Source of the DNA: Sphingomonas populi
Lineage (GTDB): Bacteria; Pseudomonadota; Alphaproteobacteria; Sphingomonadales; Sphingomonadaceae
Length of the DNA: 64,000 nt
Assembly: GCF_004208535.1 (NCBI RefSeq)
Contig: NZ_SGIS01000002.1
Coordinates: 186,001-250,000, forward strand
Direction of reading: 5' to 3'
Part shown: positions 14,610 to 22,578 of the stretch, in pieces
Layout of the letters: every line of letters begins with the position of its first letter
Numbering within the stretch: position 1 is the first letter of the stretch
The notes under the pieces: model-generated
What the model saw: the letters and a program-made list of their open reading frames with translations, nothing else
Told to the model about the DNA's origin: nothing
The model's database searches: none
Made by a program: the position numbers and the translations under genes

Positions 14610-16028
14610 GTGTCGGACGGACGGTGTATCGGTCGCAAACGCTTCGAAATGTCGGATCAGGAGATGTTCGCGCGCATTTCGGGCGATCGCAATCCGCTCC
14701 ACCTCGATCCATTGGCGGCGCGACGGACTCAGGCCGGCGTCGTGGTGGTGCATGGCGTCCACGCGATGTTGTGGGCACTCGAATGCTGGCTGGAGTCTGG
14801 CGGCGTCGCGACCGTGTTCGGGATCAGCGCGCGGTTCGATAAATTCATCGAGGTCGGCGATCTGGTCGAAGCACGCGCCAGCACGACACGCAACGGTACG
14901 CGCCTTGAGACATATTCGGGACGATCGCGTCTGGCCGTCTTCAACCTTCGGCATGAGGAGCGGGCGGTTCCGGCTCTTGAGGATGATGTCGGATTCGCGT
15001 TGGACGTGATCGAAATTCCGTTCGAACCAAGATCGCTCGACTTTGACGCTGCTGCCCAGTCTGCGGGCATCATGCAGGTGCAGGAGATTGCCTCGCATTT
15101 TCCCGCCTTGCGCCACGCGATCGGAGGTGCTGCCACCGGAGGGCTGGCCGGCGTGTCGACCCTCGTCGGGATGATAACGCCGGGATTGCACTCGATCCTC
15201 GCCGGCATCGATATCACGTTCGACGCGCTTGCGACGCCTGCCGGCCAGATCGCCTTCAAGGTCGAACGCGCGCGACCGGACGTCAGGCTTCTGGACATCG
15301 CCGTTCGTGGCTGTGGCCTTGGCGGCACGGTGAGGACGTTCGTGCGCCCGCCGCCGATCACGCAGCCGACGACCCAGGACATGCGCGCATTCGTCGGCGC
15401 CACCGATTTCGAAGGTCGCAATGTCCTCATCATCGGCGGATCGCGCGGCCTTGGCGAACTCGCCGCCAAGTTGCTGGCAGCGGGCGGCGCCAACGTGACG
15501 ATCACCTATCTGGTCGGGCAGTCCGAAGCGGAAGCGGTGCAGGCCGATATCGTCGAGGGTGGAGGCCGCTGTGAAATCCTGCGCTACGATGCGCTTCACG
15601 ATCCGTCTTCGCAGCTTGGCAATGCGTTAGATCGCGTTGATCAACTCTATTATTTCGCCACGACCAAGATCTTCGTTCGCACCGAAGACGCGTTCGACAG
15701 TGCAATCTTCCAGCGCTTCTACCAAGTGTACGTGGAAGGTTTCTCGCGCATTTGCACCTACCTGTCAGACCGGGGAGAGGGTGCGCGCGCCTTCTACCCG
15801 TCCTCGGTCGCGGTCACCGACCGCCCGCCGTCGATGACCGAATATGCGATGGCCAAAGCCGCCGGCGAAATCCTGTCCGCAGACATCAGCCGCTTCGTTC
15901 CGCACGTCGAGACCGTGATGCGGCGTCTTCCGCGCCTGCTCACCGATCAGACCGCCGGTACGCCGTGGATCGAGACGCCCTCAGGCGTTGACGCAATCCT
16001 CGATATCGTTCGCGAGATGAACCGTTAG
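14610..16028 (+). CDS. MaoC-like dehydratase fused to a short-chain dehydrogenase
   Basis: A 472-residue two-domain enzyme. Residues 10-120 are a MaoC hot-dog domain with the hydratase-2 motif D26 and H31 in SGDRNPLHLDP and the following VVHGVHAM. Residues 260-470 are a Rossmann SDR domain with IIGGSRGLGE (275-284) and catalytic S398/S399, Y412 and K416 (YAMAK). Such a pair would dehydrate or hydrate a beta-hydroxyacyl thioester and reduce or oxidise a keto group on the same carrier-bound chain. The GTG start has GAGGAG upstream. It lies just before the FkbH, acyltransferase, ACP and methyltransferase genes, so the substrate is probably attached to that ACP. Confidence 0.8.
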   Translation: MSDGRCIGRKRFEMSDQEMFARISGDRNPLHLDPLAARRTQAGVVVVHGVHAMLWALECWLESGGVATVFGISARFDKFIEVGDLVEARASTTRNGTRLETYSGRSRLAVFNLRHEERAVPALEDDVGFALDVIEIPFEPRSLDFDAAAQSAGIMQVQEIASHFPALRHAIGGAATGGLAGVSTLVGMITPGLHSILAGIDITFDALATPAGQIAFKVERARPDVRLLDIAVRGCGLGGTVRTFVRPPPITQPTTQDMRAFVGATDFEGRNVLIIGGSRGLGELAAKLLAAGGANVTITYLVGQSEAEAVQADIVEGGGRCEILRYDALHDPSSQLGNALDRVDQLYYFATTKIFVRTEDAFDSAIFQRFYQVYVEGFSRICTYLSDRGEGARAFYPSSVAVTDRPPSMTEYAMAKAAGEILSADISRFVPHVETVMRRLPRLLTDQTAGTPWIETPSGVDAILDIVREMNR

Positions 16029-16032
16029 CGCA

Positions 16033-16863
16033 TCACTGTCGGGCGACGCTCCAGCGATCTACGTTAAGGTGGCCAACGCCCACCACCGGCTCGACGCCGA
16101 GCGAGATACCCCACAGCCACTCGTCCCCGGTGATCGTCTTGTTGGCGCGCAGCCAGGCGAGCGCGGCCAGCATGTCGAGCGTGCCGGTGCGGATGTCCTG
16201 CGCGCGTTCGGGTCCGAACATGCAGAACTTGTCCTCGATCCGCACCGCCCAACGCATTCCGTCGGGCGCCACGAACACGCCGATCGGTCGCGCATTTTCG
16301 AACCAGGTGCGTGAGTGTTGCGGCATATGCAGGAACCAGCCGATCTCGAGCACCTTCGCATCTGGATCGGTGTCGCTCGAGCGCAGATAGACTTCGGAAA
16401 GTACGTTGCCGTCGCCATTGCTGTTCTCGATCGTCCACGCGAACGTCTGACTGAACGCGCGAACGTCGCGCACGCGCTTGGGCGGGACCGCGACATCCGG
16501 TTCCCCGCCATCGTAATTGCCGTGCATCACCGCGCTATACGCCCACACGCCAGGGCCGTTGGTCGGCCCGAACGGCGGCCACCGCCAGTAGAATTGCGTG
16601 TCGTTGGGGAATTTCTTGAGGTTGACGACGATGTGGTCTGCGCGGGGCGCCCACAATTTGGTCAACGCCGACATTTCGCCGCCCCACGGTTGCGAATAGG
16701 CGAAATACGGGCCGCTCGTGAACGGCGTTTTCGCCGGCACCCGGATATGTCCTTCCGGGGCGGACGGGACGGTCGCCCAGACCACCGCCGCGAGGCCGAC
16801 CACGGCGACGACGACGACGCCCAGCACGATCCGCAGCACCGCCCATATGTTGAAACTACGCAT
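16033..16863 (-). CDS. Membrane-anchored GH12-like glycosidase domain protein
   Basis: A 276-residue protein with one N-terminal membrane helix (about residues 7-31) and a periplasmic beta-rich domain. The C-terminus (GISLGVEPVVGVGHLNVDRWSV) strongly recalls the end of GH12 endoglucanases, where the glutamate in GVEP is the acid/base. An earlier glutamate in VLSEVYL fits the nucleophile strand. The family assignment rests on these motifs and the overall length and should be treated as probable. It is convergent with the MaoC-SDR gene (four bases apart) and divergent from the FkbH gene. Its place inside the ACP cluster suggests it acts on, or senses, the glycan being made. Confidence 0.55.
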   Translation of the reverse strand: MRSFNIWAVLRIVLGVVVVAVVGLAAVVWATVPSAPEGHIRVPAKTPFTSGPYFAYSQPWGGEMSALTKLWAPRADHIVVNLKKFPNDTQFYWRWPPFGPTNGPGVWAYSAVMHGNYDGGEPDVAVPPKRVRDVRAFSQTFAWTIENSNGDGNVLSEVYLRSSDTDPDAKVLEIGWFLHMPQHSRTWFENARPIGVFVAPDGMRWAVRIEDKFCMFGPERAQDIRTGTLDMLAALAWLRANKTITGDEWLWGISLGVEPVVGVGHLNVDRWSVARQ

Positions 16864-17044
16864 ATATGGGCCTCGTTGCTGTTTTGCGAACCGCCCGACC
16901 CGTATCGTCTGGCAAACCGCAGGTCACCCTCTTTATCAATACGCTGACCCGCGCGACAGGGTTCTGCCGCTTGCTTTGCCGCAGCCGGTGGATAAAGCGC
17001 AAGGACACACGGGTGACGAACCGAACGCGAGGCGATGAACCAGT

Positions 17045-18937
17045 ATGCGGACACGGCTCGATTGGCTGCTGACCAGCGCTGACATTCCGTACCTGACATC
17101 GGACGAATCCTTGTCCGATGCGGTACTTGTCGAGCAGGTCCGGCAATTGGGCCAGTATGAACTCGGCTTTTCACAAGTCTTCAAGCTCGATCGGCGCTTG
17201 CGCAAGATCACCGATCCCGCTCGCTATGCCGGTGTGCTGACGCCACTCCGGCTCGCGGTGCTCGGCGCCTCCACGCTCGACCATCTGTTGCCGGCGCTGC
17301 GCGCCGTCGGGGCGCGTCACGGCTTCCTGATCGATTGCTATCTCGCCGAATATGGCCAGTATCTCCGCGAGATCGCCGATCCCACTTCCGGGCTGCACGC
17401 CTTCGCGCCCGAAGTCGTGCTGATTGCGCTCGATACGACCCACTTCGTCGGCGAACAGATCAGCGACGCGCCGGACGCCGCGCTCGACGTGACGATGGAT
17501 CGACTTCGCTCGGCGTGGCGCACAGTGATCGAACAGTTCGGCGCGCAGGTGATCCAGCAAACCGCTTTGCCGCGGATGCTGCCCTTGATGGGATCGAACG
17601 AGCACGCCCTCCCGGGTTCCCCGGCGCGCATGGCCACAGCGTTGAACGCGCGCCTGCGCTCAGCCGCAACCGACGAGGGGATCGACCTGCTGGCGATCGA
17701 TGATGCCGTCGCAATCGACGGTCTCGACGCCTGGCACGATCCGGTGCTGTGGCTGAAGGGCAAGCAGGAGGTCTCACCAGCCGCCGCACAACATTACGCG
17801 GAACTGGCCTTGCGACTGGTCTCGGCCCGGCGCGGACGCTCCGCCAAGTGCCTGGTGCTCGATCTCGACAACACCCTGTGGGGTGGCGTCATCGGCGATG
17901 ACGGGGTGAACGGCATCGTGCTCGGGCAGGGCAGCGCGGAAGGCGAAGCCTATCTCTCGCTGCAACGCTACGCGCTCGATCTGATGAAGCGCGGGGTATT
18001 GCTCGCGGTCTGTTCGAAGAATGACGAAGCGGTGGCGCGCGAAGCGTTCGAGCGTCACCCTGACATGATCCTGAGGCTGGAGCATATCACCAGCTTCGTC
18101 GCCAATTGGGACGACAAGCCGACCAACCTGAGCCGCATCGCCGACGAGATCGGTATCGGCCTCGACTCTCTTGTGTTCGTCGATGACAATCCGTTCGAAC
18201 GCAATCTCGTCCGGCGCGCGCTGCCGATGGTGCGCGTGCCTGAATTGCCCGACGATGCCGCACTTTACGCCAGAACGCTCGCTCGCGCCGGCTATTTCGA
18301 GGCGTTGGCACTGACCGAGGAGGATCGCGAGCGCACCGCGCTCTACGCCGCCAACGCCGCCCGCGAGAAGACGCGTACCGGCGGTCTGGACATTACAAGC
18401 TATCTGGAAAGCCTCCAGATGGTGCTGGAGTGGAAACGCTTCGATGCGGCTGGCCAGCAACGGATCGTCCAGTTGGTCAACAAGACCAACCAGTTCAATC
18501 TCACCACCCGCCGCTACTCCGACGCGGAAATCGCTGCGCTCATCGCCGACCCGCACCTCCTTGCCTTGCAGTTCCGGCTGCGCGACACGTTCGGCGACAA
18601 CGGTGTTATCGCGATCGTGATCGGCCGCCTCACGCCCGGCGGCGAGGTTGATCTGGAGACATGGCTGATGAGTTGCCGTGTGCTCGGGCGTGGGGTCGAG
18701 GCTGCTTGCTTGGCAGTGATCGCAGCCGAGGCGAAACGCATGGGGGCCGCCGCATTGTTCGGTCGTTACCTGCCCACCGATCGGAACGACATGGTACGTG
18801 AGCATTATCCGCGCCTAGGATTCGTGCAGATCGACGTGGCAACCGATGGCGAAACGCACTGGCGCTTCGATCTTGACCGTCCGATACCCGACGCGCTTAA
18901 TATCCGCGTTGTTGATATTCAGGGGACCTCGGCGTGA
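17045..18937 (+). CDS. FkbH-type HAD-IIIC enzyme
   Basis: A 630-residue protein of the FkbH family. An N-terminal domain of about 260 residues resembles SGNH-like accessory domains. The HAD-IIIC core then carries D273-x-D275-x-T277 in VLDLDNTLWGG and later SKNDE and VFVDDNPFERN. A C-terminal GNAT-like acyltransferase part contains NKTNQFNLTTRR and RDTFGDNGVI. Known FkbH proteins dephosphorylate 1,3-bisphosphoglycerate and load the glyceryl group onto an ACP, and a free-standing ACP is encoded two genes downstream. The product is therefore probably a C3 acyl unit bound to ACP. It starts an operon with 18957, 19581 and 19882. Confidence 0.88.
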   Translation: MRTRLDWLLTSADIPYLTSDESLSDAVLVEQVRQLGQYELGFSQVFKLDRRLRKITDPARYAGVLTPLRLAVLGASTLDHLLPALRAVGARHGFLIDCYLAEYGQYLREIADPTSGLHAFAPEVVLIALDTTHFVGEQISDAPDAALDVTMDRLRSAWRTVIEQFGAQVIQQTALPRMLPLMGSNEHALPGSPARMATALNARLRSAATDEGIDLLAIDDAVAIDGLDAWHDPVLWLKGKQEVSPAAAQHYAELALRLVSARRGRSAKCLVLDLDNTLWGGVIGDDGVNGIVLGQGSAEGEAYLSLQRYALDLMKRGVLLAVCSKNDEAVAREAFERHPDMILRLEHITSFVANWDDKPTNLSRIADEIGIGLDSLVFVDDNPFERNLVRRALPMVRVPELPDDAALYARTLARAGYFEALALTEEDRERTALYAANAAREKTRTGGLDITSYLESLQMVLEWKRFDAAGQQRIVQLVNKTNQFNLTTRRYSDAEIAALIADPHLLALQFRLRDTFGDNGVIAIVIGRLTPGGEVDLETWLMSCRVLGRGVEAACLAVIAAEAKRMGAAALFGRYLPTDRNDMVREHYPRLGFVQIDVATDGETHWRFDLDRPIPDALNIRVVDIQGTSA

Positions 18938-18956
18938 GCGAAGGGCAGACGCGCCG

Positions 18957-19547
18957 ATGAAAGCGGCGGCAAAGCAGGTCTTGCTTCTGCTAAACCTTAT
19001 CCGCCTATGGCCCACGCTTCTGATCATCGCCTTCAGCGGGTCAGACGCGCCGATCCGCGCCGACATCCGCCGCTGGTGCGCGATCCTGTTCCATGAGGAA
19101 CCGGCCGGATTCGCGCTGCTCCATCGTCACATGCATTTGATGGTGTTCTTCCGGGAATATCGGAACCTCGTGTATCTGCGCCTGCCGTTCGCGCGTGCCT
19201 ATCGCTGGATGATGCCGCCGCTCGACAGCCTGCACCTCGACATTCCCGATCTCGGCCCGGGCTGTTTCATTCAGCACGGCTTCTCGACGATGGTCGCGGT
19301 GGAGCGGATCGGTGCCAATTTCTGGCTCAACCAGCAGGTCAGCATCGGCTATTCGAACGACGACGACTGCCCGACGATCGGTAATGATGTCACGGTGCGG
19401 CCCGGCGCGAAGATTGTCGGCAAGCTTCGGATCGGCGATGGCGCGACGATCGGGCTCAACACGGTGGTGACGGGAAACGTGCCGGCGGGCGCTACCGTGT
19501 TCGGCGTTCCCGGTCGCGTCATCTGGCGCAACCGCGTCGATACCTGA
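18957..19547 (+). CDS. Hexapeptide-repeat acyltransferase (serine O-acetyltransferase-like)
   Basis: A 196-residue enzyme with a helical N-terminal half and a C-terminal left-handed beta-helix of hexapeptide repeats (CPTIGNDVTVRPGAKIVGKLRIGDGATIGLNTVV). The family contains serine acetyltransferases and sugar O- or N-acyltransferases. The start ATG gives MKAAAKQVLL, 19 bases after the FkbH stop. Upstream of an ACP gene and downstream of FkbH, its likely donor is the acyl-ACP made by the cluster rather than acetyl-CoA. A conserved histidine in FIQHGFSTM could be the catalytic base. Acceptor unknown. Confidence 0.82.
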   Translation: MKAAAKQVLLLLNLIRLWPTLLIIAFSGSDAPIRADIRRWCAILFHEEPAGFALLHRHMHLMVFFREYRNLVYLRLPFARAYRWMMPPLDSLHLDIPDLGPGCFIQHGFSTMVAVERIGANFWLNQQVSIGYSNDDDCPTIGNDVTVRPGAKIVGKLRIGDGATIGLNTVVTGNVPAGATVFGVPGRVIWRNRVDT

Positions 19548-19580
19548 TACGCTTCCCGACAGATACAAGAGGACCGACCG

Positions 19581-19826
19581 ATGCAGCACGACGAGATCGT
19601 TGAGGAACTCACCGGCATCTTCCGCGACATTTTCGACGAGGACGATCTGGTGTTGCGCGACGACATGACCGCCGCCGACGTGGCGCGGTGGACTTCGCTC
19701 AGCCACATCAACCTCATCCTCGCGGTCGAAGACGCGTTCGACGTCAAGATCGGTTCGGGCGACATCGAGAAGCTCACCAATGTCCAGGCGCTGATATCGT
19801 TGATCGAACGCAAGACCGCGCGGTGA
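19581..19826 (+). CDS. Acyl carrier protein
   Basis: An 81-residue acidic, helical carrier protein. The phosphopantetheine serine is S39 in W-T-S-L-S-H-I, replacing the usual D-S-L with T-S-L; S41 is a less likely alternative. The following helix NLILAVEDAF and late helix ALISLIERK are typical. FkbH-linked ACPs commonly have a tryptophan at this position (W-D-S-L). The gene lies 33 bases behind the acyltransferase. It is too divergent from the housekeeping fatty-acid ACP to serve that role and should carry the FkbH-loaded unit. Confidence 0.9.
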   Translation: MQHDEIVEELTGIFRDIFDEDDLVLRDDMTAADVARWTSLSHINLILAVEDAFDVKIGSGDIEKLTNVQALISLIERKTAR

Positions 19827-19881
19827 TCTTCGCGATGGGTGACGGTGGGCGTCTCGACCGCGACGGGGTAGGGGGCATTTC

Positions 19882-20865
19882 ATGTTGATCACGAACCTCG
19901 CCCCGATCGCCGACCTGCTCGCCTGTCCGGCGTGCGGCGCGGGCCTGAGCATGCCGGTCGATGGTGGACCGGCGGCATGTACGGCATCCGAGTGTTCCTC
20001 AACATCCTTCGATCAGGTCGGCGGGCAGGATGTGCTGATCGAATTCGGCAGCAGCGTGCTGAACCGCGAGACGATGCTCGCGACGGGCGGCGCAAGCGTG
20101 TGGAAACGCGACCGGCTGCGCTGGTGGTTTGGGCGGATCGTCTACGGCATCAACCCGATCGCCCGTCATTTTGCGCGCACGGTCATCGCCGAACTCGAAC
20201 GATCGCCGCGCGAACAGCCACTCCTCCTCATCGTCGGCGGCGGTGCGATCGGCAGCCGGGCCGAACCTCTGTACGAATCGGACAAGGTCGGAGTGGTGGC
20301 ACTCGACATCTACGCCTCTCCGAACATCACCTTCTTGGCCGACGCGCACCGTATCCCGCTCAAGGACGCCAGCGTCGATGCGGTGTGGATTCAGGCCGTG
20401 CTCGAACTGACCGTCGATCCGATCCAGGTCGTCAGCGAAATCCGCCGCGTGCTGCGTCCGGGCGGCCAGGTGTTCGCGACGACGGCCTATCTTTGGTCGG
20501 TCTGCGAAGGCGCCTATGATTACTCGCGCTGGACGCCGAGTGGCTTGCGCTGGATGTTCCGACACTTCGAGGTGCTTGCGCTCGGCAGCGCCTCGGGGCT
20601 CGGCACCGGCGTGCTGCTTGCGCTCCGGGCGCTCGCCCAATCGCTGTTACGCAGCAAGAAAGCCGGGCATGTCGCGACCCTTCCTTTCTTCTGGCTGCGC
20701 TTCCTCGATCGCTTTACCGGCACGCGTGTCGCGCTGGACGCGGCCCCGGCGTTGTTCTTTCACGGGCGACTGGCGGAACAACCGATCGACGTCCCGGAAC
20801 TGGTGCGATTCTACGACGACCAGATCAGGCTGGAGCGCGAAGGCCGCCGCGTGAGAGAAGGCTGA
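19882..20865 (+). CDS. SAM-dependent methyltransferase with N-terminal zinc ribbon
   Basis: A 327-residue class I methyltransferase. The N-terminus carries a CPACG (C15, C18) and a second pair near C33/C38, as in a small zinc ribbon. The Rossmann core has LLIVGGGAIGSR for the glycine-rich loop, VALDIYASPNITFLADAHRIPLKDASVD for the acidic and motif II region, and EIRRVLRPGGQVFATT for the classic post-motif loop. It closes the FkbH-acyltransferase-ACP operon (AGGGGG before the ATG). It could methylate the acyl unit, as in methoxymalonyl pathways, or the final glycan. Confidence 0.85.
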   Translation: MLITNLAPIADLLACPACGAGLSMPVDGGPAACTASECSSTSFDQVGGQDVLIEFGSSVLNRETMLATGGASVWKRDRLRWWFGRIVYGINPIARHFARTVIAELERSPREQPLLLIVGGGAIGSRAEPLYESDKVGVVALDIYASPNITFLADAHRIPLKDASVDAVWIQAVLELTVDPIQVVSEIRRVLRPGGQVFATTAYLWSVCEGAYDYSRWTPSGLRWMFRHFEVLALGSASGLGTGVLLALRALAQSLLRSKKAGHVATLPFFWLRFLDRFTGTRVALDAAPALFFHGRLAEQPIDVPELVRFYDDQIRLEREGRRVREG

Positions 20866-20884
20866 TCTTGCAAGACCCTGCCGG

Positions 20885-21445
20885 TTAGACGAACAGATCG
20901 GGCCGACGCACCCGCAACGCGAGCAAGACCGTGACCAATTTTCCGTCCGGCAGGCGATTGGTCTCGTAGCGCGCCCATAGCTCGGTCAGCGCGATCTCGT
21001 GAACGGTGATGTTTTCCTGTTCTTCCACAAGCCCGCCGCCAGCGGCGATACGGTCGGCATCGTCATAGGTGGCGAGGAAATAGTCGAGCCGCTCAGTCGC
21101 GTTACTCGGCGTCGGCCAGAGGCAGCCGATATGATCGAGCGTGCCGAGGCGCACCCCGGCTTCCTCCATCGCCTCGCGGCGCGCACATTCCTCCGGGTCG
21201 GCGCTGTCGAGTTTGCCGGCGATCGCCTCCAGCATGTCGGGGAAACCGAGCAAGGTCACCGGCGCACGCGGCATCGAGACGACCAGCGCCATGCCGGTTC
21301 CCGGATTATAGGGGAGGACGACGACGGCCCTGCCGAGTTCGATGACGTGCCGGTCGAATGTCACGCCATCGGGCGCGCGCAATCTCACCATCACCAGATT
21401 GAGCCAACCCTGGTAGATGGAGCGGACGGAGTCGATCGCGAACAT
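20885..21445 (-). CDS. Nudix hydrolase (ADP-ribose / nucleotide-sugar pyrophosphatase type)
   Basis: A 186-residue Nudix enzyme. The Nudix box spans about G77-V98 (G-K-L-D-S-A-D-P-E-E-C-A-R-R-E-A-M-E-E-A-G-V). It retains the REAxEE metal ligands, with one residue fewer than the standard spacing, as in NudF/NudK-like enzymes. The surrounding sequence (VVSMPRAPVTLLGFPDMLEAIAGKLD) resembles ADP-ribose and GDP-mannose pyrophosphatases. It is convergent with the methyltransferase gene. It may recycle a nucleotide sugar used by the neighbouring cluster, or be simple housekeeping. Confidence 0.85.
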   Translation of the reverse strand: MFAIDSVRSIYQGWLNLVMVRLRAPDGVTFDRHVIELGRAVVVLPYNPGTGMALVVSMPRAPVTLLGFPDMLEAIAGKLDSADPEECARREAMEEAGVRLGTLDHIGCLWPTPSNATERLDYFLATYDDADRIAAGGGLVEEQENITVHEIALTELWARYETNRLPDGKLVTVLLALRVRRPDLFV

Positions 21446-21546
21446 GGCGGGCCTATGCCATCGCGCTCTGCCCTACGCCAGCTTACGTCTCGAACCCGTC
21501 GTGCGGCTCGCGATGTCCGAACTGCTTCGTGCGCGCAAACATCTGC

Positions 21547-21574
21547 GCATCGCCCGACTTGCGCCGGGCGATGC
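21547..21574 (+). terminator. Hairpin between Nudix and MucR genes
   Basis: GCATCGCCCG and CGGGCGATGC form a perfect 10-bp stem around an 8-base loop, followed on the plus strand by TTTC. For the minus-strand MucR transcript, which ends just upstream at 21582, there is no T run, so it would be a weak or Rho-assisted end. Confidence 0.45.
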
Positions 21575-21581
21575 TTTCAGA

Positions 21582-22112
21582 TCACGCGGTTTCGTCCGCC
21601 TTGCGACGCGTGCGCTTTGCGGGCGTAGCCGCCGCGCTCGCGTCGTTTGCAGCCGGCGCTTCCTCGGGGGCGGGCGCTGCGCCGCGACCCTTGCGGCCGA
21701 GACCGATCTTCTGCGCCATTGCCCGCCGGGCGAGCGAATAGTTTTCGGAGACCATCGGATAGTCCGGGCGCAGATTGTAGCGCTCGCGATATTGCACATC
21801 GGTGAGGCCATGCGTCGAAAGGTGGCGCCGCAACGTCTTGTAGGGCTTGCCGTCGATCATCGAGATGATGTGATCTTTCGACGCGAGCGACTTGCGGACC
21901 GACACGGCGGGCGTGAACGCATCGGCGGCAGCGGTTTCTTCGCCGGTCCCGTCCGACCCGGTCGTTCCTGAGTCGAGTTCGAGAAGGGTGCCGTGCATCG
22001 TGCGCAGGAACGCTGGCACATCTTCGGCCGACACGCGGTTGTTCTGGTTGCCGAGCCACGCGATGGTCAGTTCGGTGGCGAGTTCGATGGAGTTCAAGGT
22101 TTCTTCAGCCAT
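21582..22112 (-). CDS. mucR: MucR/Ros-family transcriptional regulator
   Basis: A 176-residue alphaproteobacterial regulator. The core SVRKSLASKDHIISMIDGKPYKTLRRHLSTHGLTDVQYRERYNLRPDYPMV is a recognisable MucR domain, flanked by long Ala/Pro/Glu-rich tails. MucR proteins are H-NS-like silencers that control exopolysaccharide, motility and cell-cycle genes. Here the zinc-finger cysteines seen in Ros are absent (ISMID in place of a C-x2-C), while both histidines of RHLSTH remain, so zinc binding is doubtful. It sits beside the ACP/FkbH cluster, which fits control of a surface polymer, but that link is inference. Confidence 0.9.
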   Translation of the reverse strand: MAEETLNSIELATELTIAWLGNQNNRVSAEDVPAFLRTMHGTLLELDSGTTGSDGTGEETAAADAFTPAVSVRKSLASKDHIISMIDGKPYKTLRRHLSTHGLTDVQYRERYNLRPDYPMVSENYSLARRAMAQKIGLGRKGRGAAPAPEEAPAANDASAAATPAKRTRRKADETA

Positions 22113-22485
22113 GACAATATGTCCGTATGATCGAGCGGCGATATACGCGCGCTGCAGGAGAGGCGTTCATTTGGAACCGCGCTCTTATGTCCAATGTTTT
22201 ACCATAACGCAAATCATGGTTCGCCGCTTATCTTCATGCCGGCGCCCGCTGTGACGACACGGCAGCCCAAGCGCCTTTTCACCAACTTCGCTTTGAAGAA
22301 TTTCCGTTGGTCCAGTGGGCCTGGGAAAGATCAGCACAGAATCACGGCGTCCGAATTGTTCTTGCGCAAAGGTTGCAATAGCCGCGACCCGCGATCCGGC
22401 ACAGCAACGTGAATTGCCGCGCCCCGTCCACGCGGAAGGTGAACTGTGACGCGATCCGCAGACCCGAGCGGGCCAGGAATTTTTA

Positions 22486-22499
22486 CGGTAGCGCTAACA
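22486..22499. promoter_or_regulatory. LacI-type operator before the GH27 gene
   Basis: CGGTAGCGCTAACA (minus strand TGTTAGCGCTACCG) is an imperfect palindrome centred on AGCGCT, 80 bases before the GH27 start. It shares 11 of 14 positions with the site at 32913-32926 and resembles the xylose-regulon operator of Caulobacter as I remember it. The rest of the gap 22113-22578 shows no gene or structure I can support. Confidence 0.65.
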
Positions 22500-22578
22500 G
22501 TCTCCACGGGCCGCTGCTAAGCGTTGGCGGCGACGCAAGATCATGGATTCGGTGTCGGCTGAATGGGAGGATGGCAGG

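Noticed and set aside
16864-17044. Possible tRNA or small RNA in the gap before the FkbH gene
   Set aside because: No cloverleaf or conserved core could be folded; it reads as a divergent promoter region.
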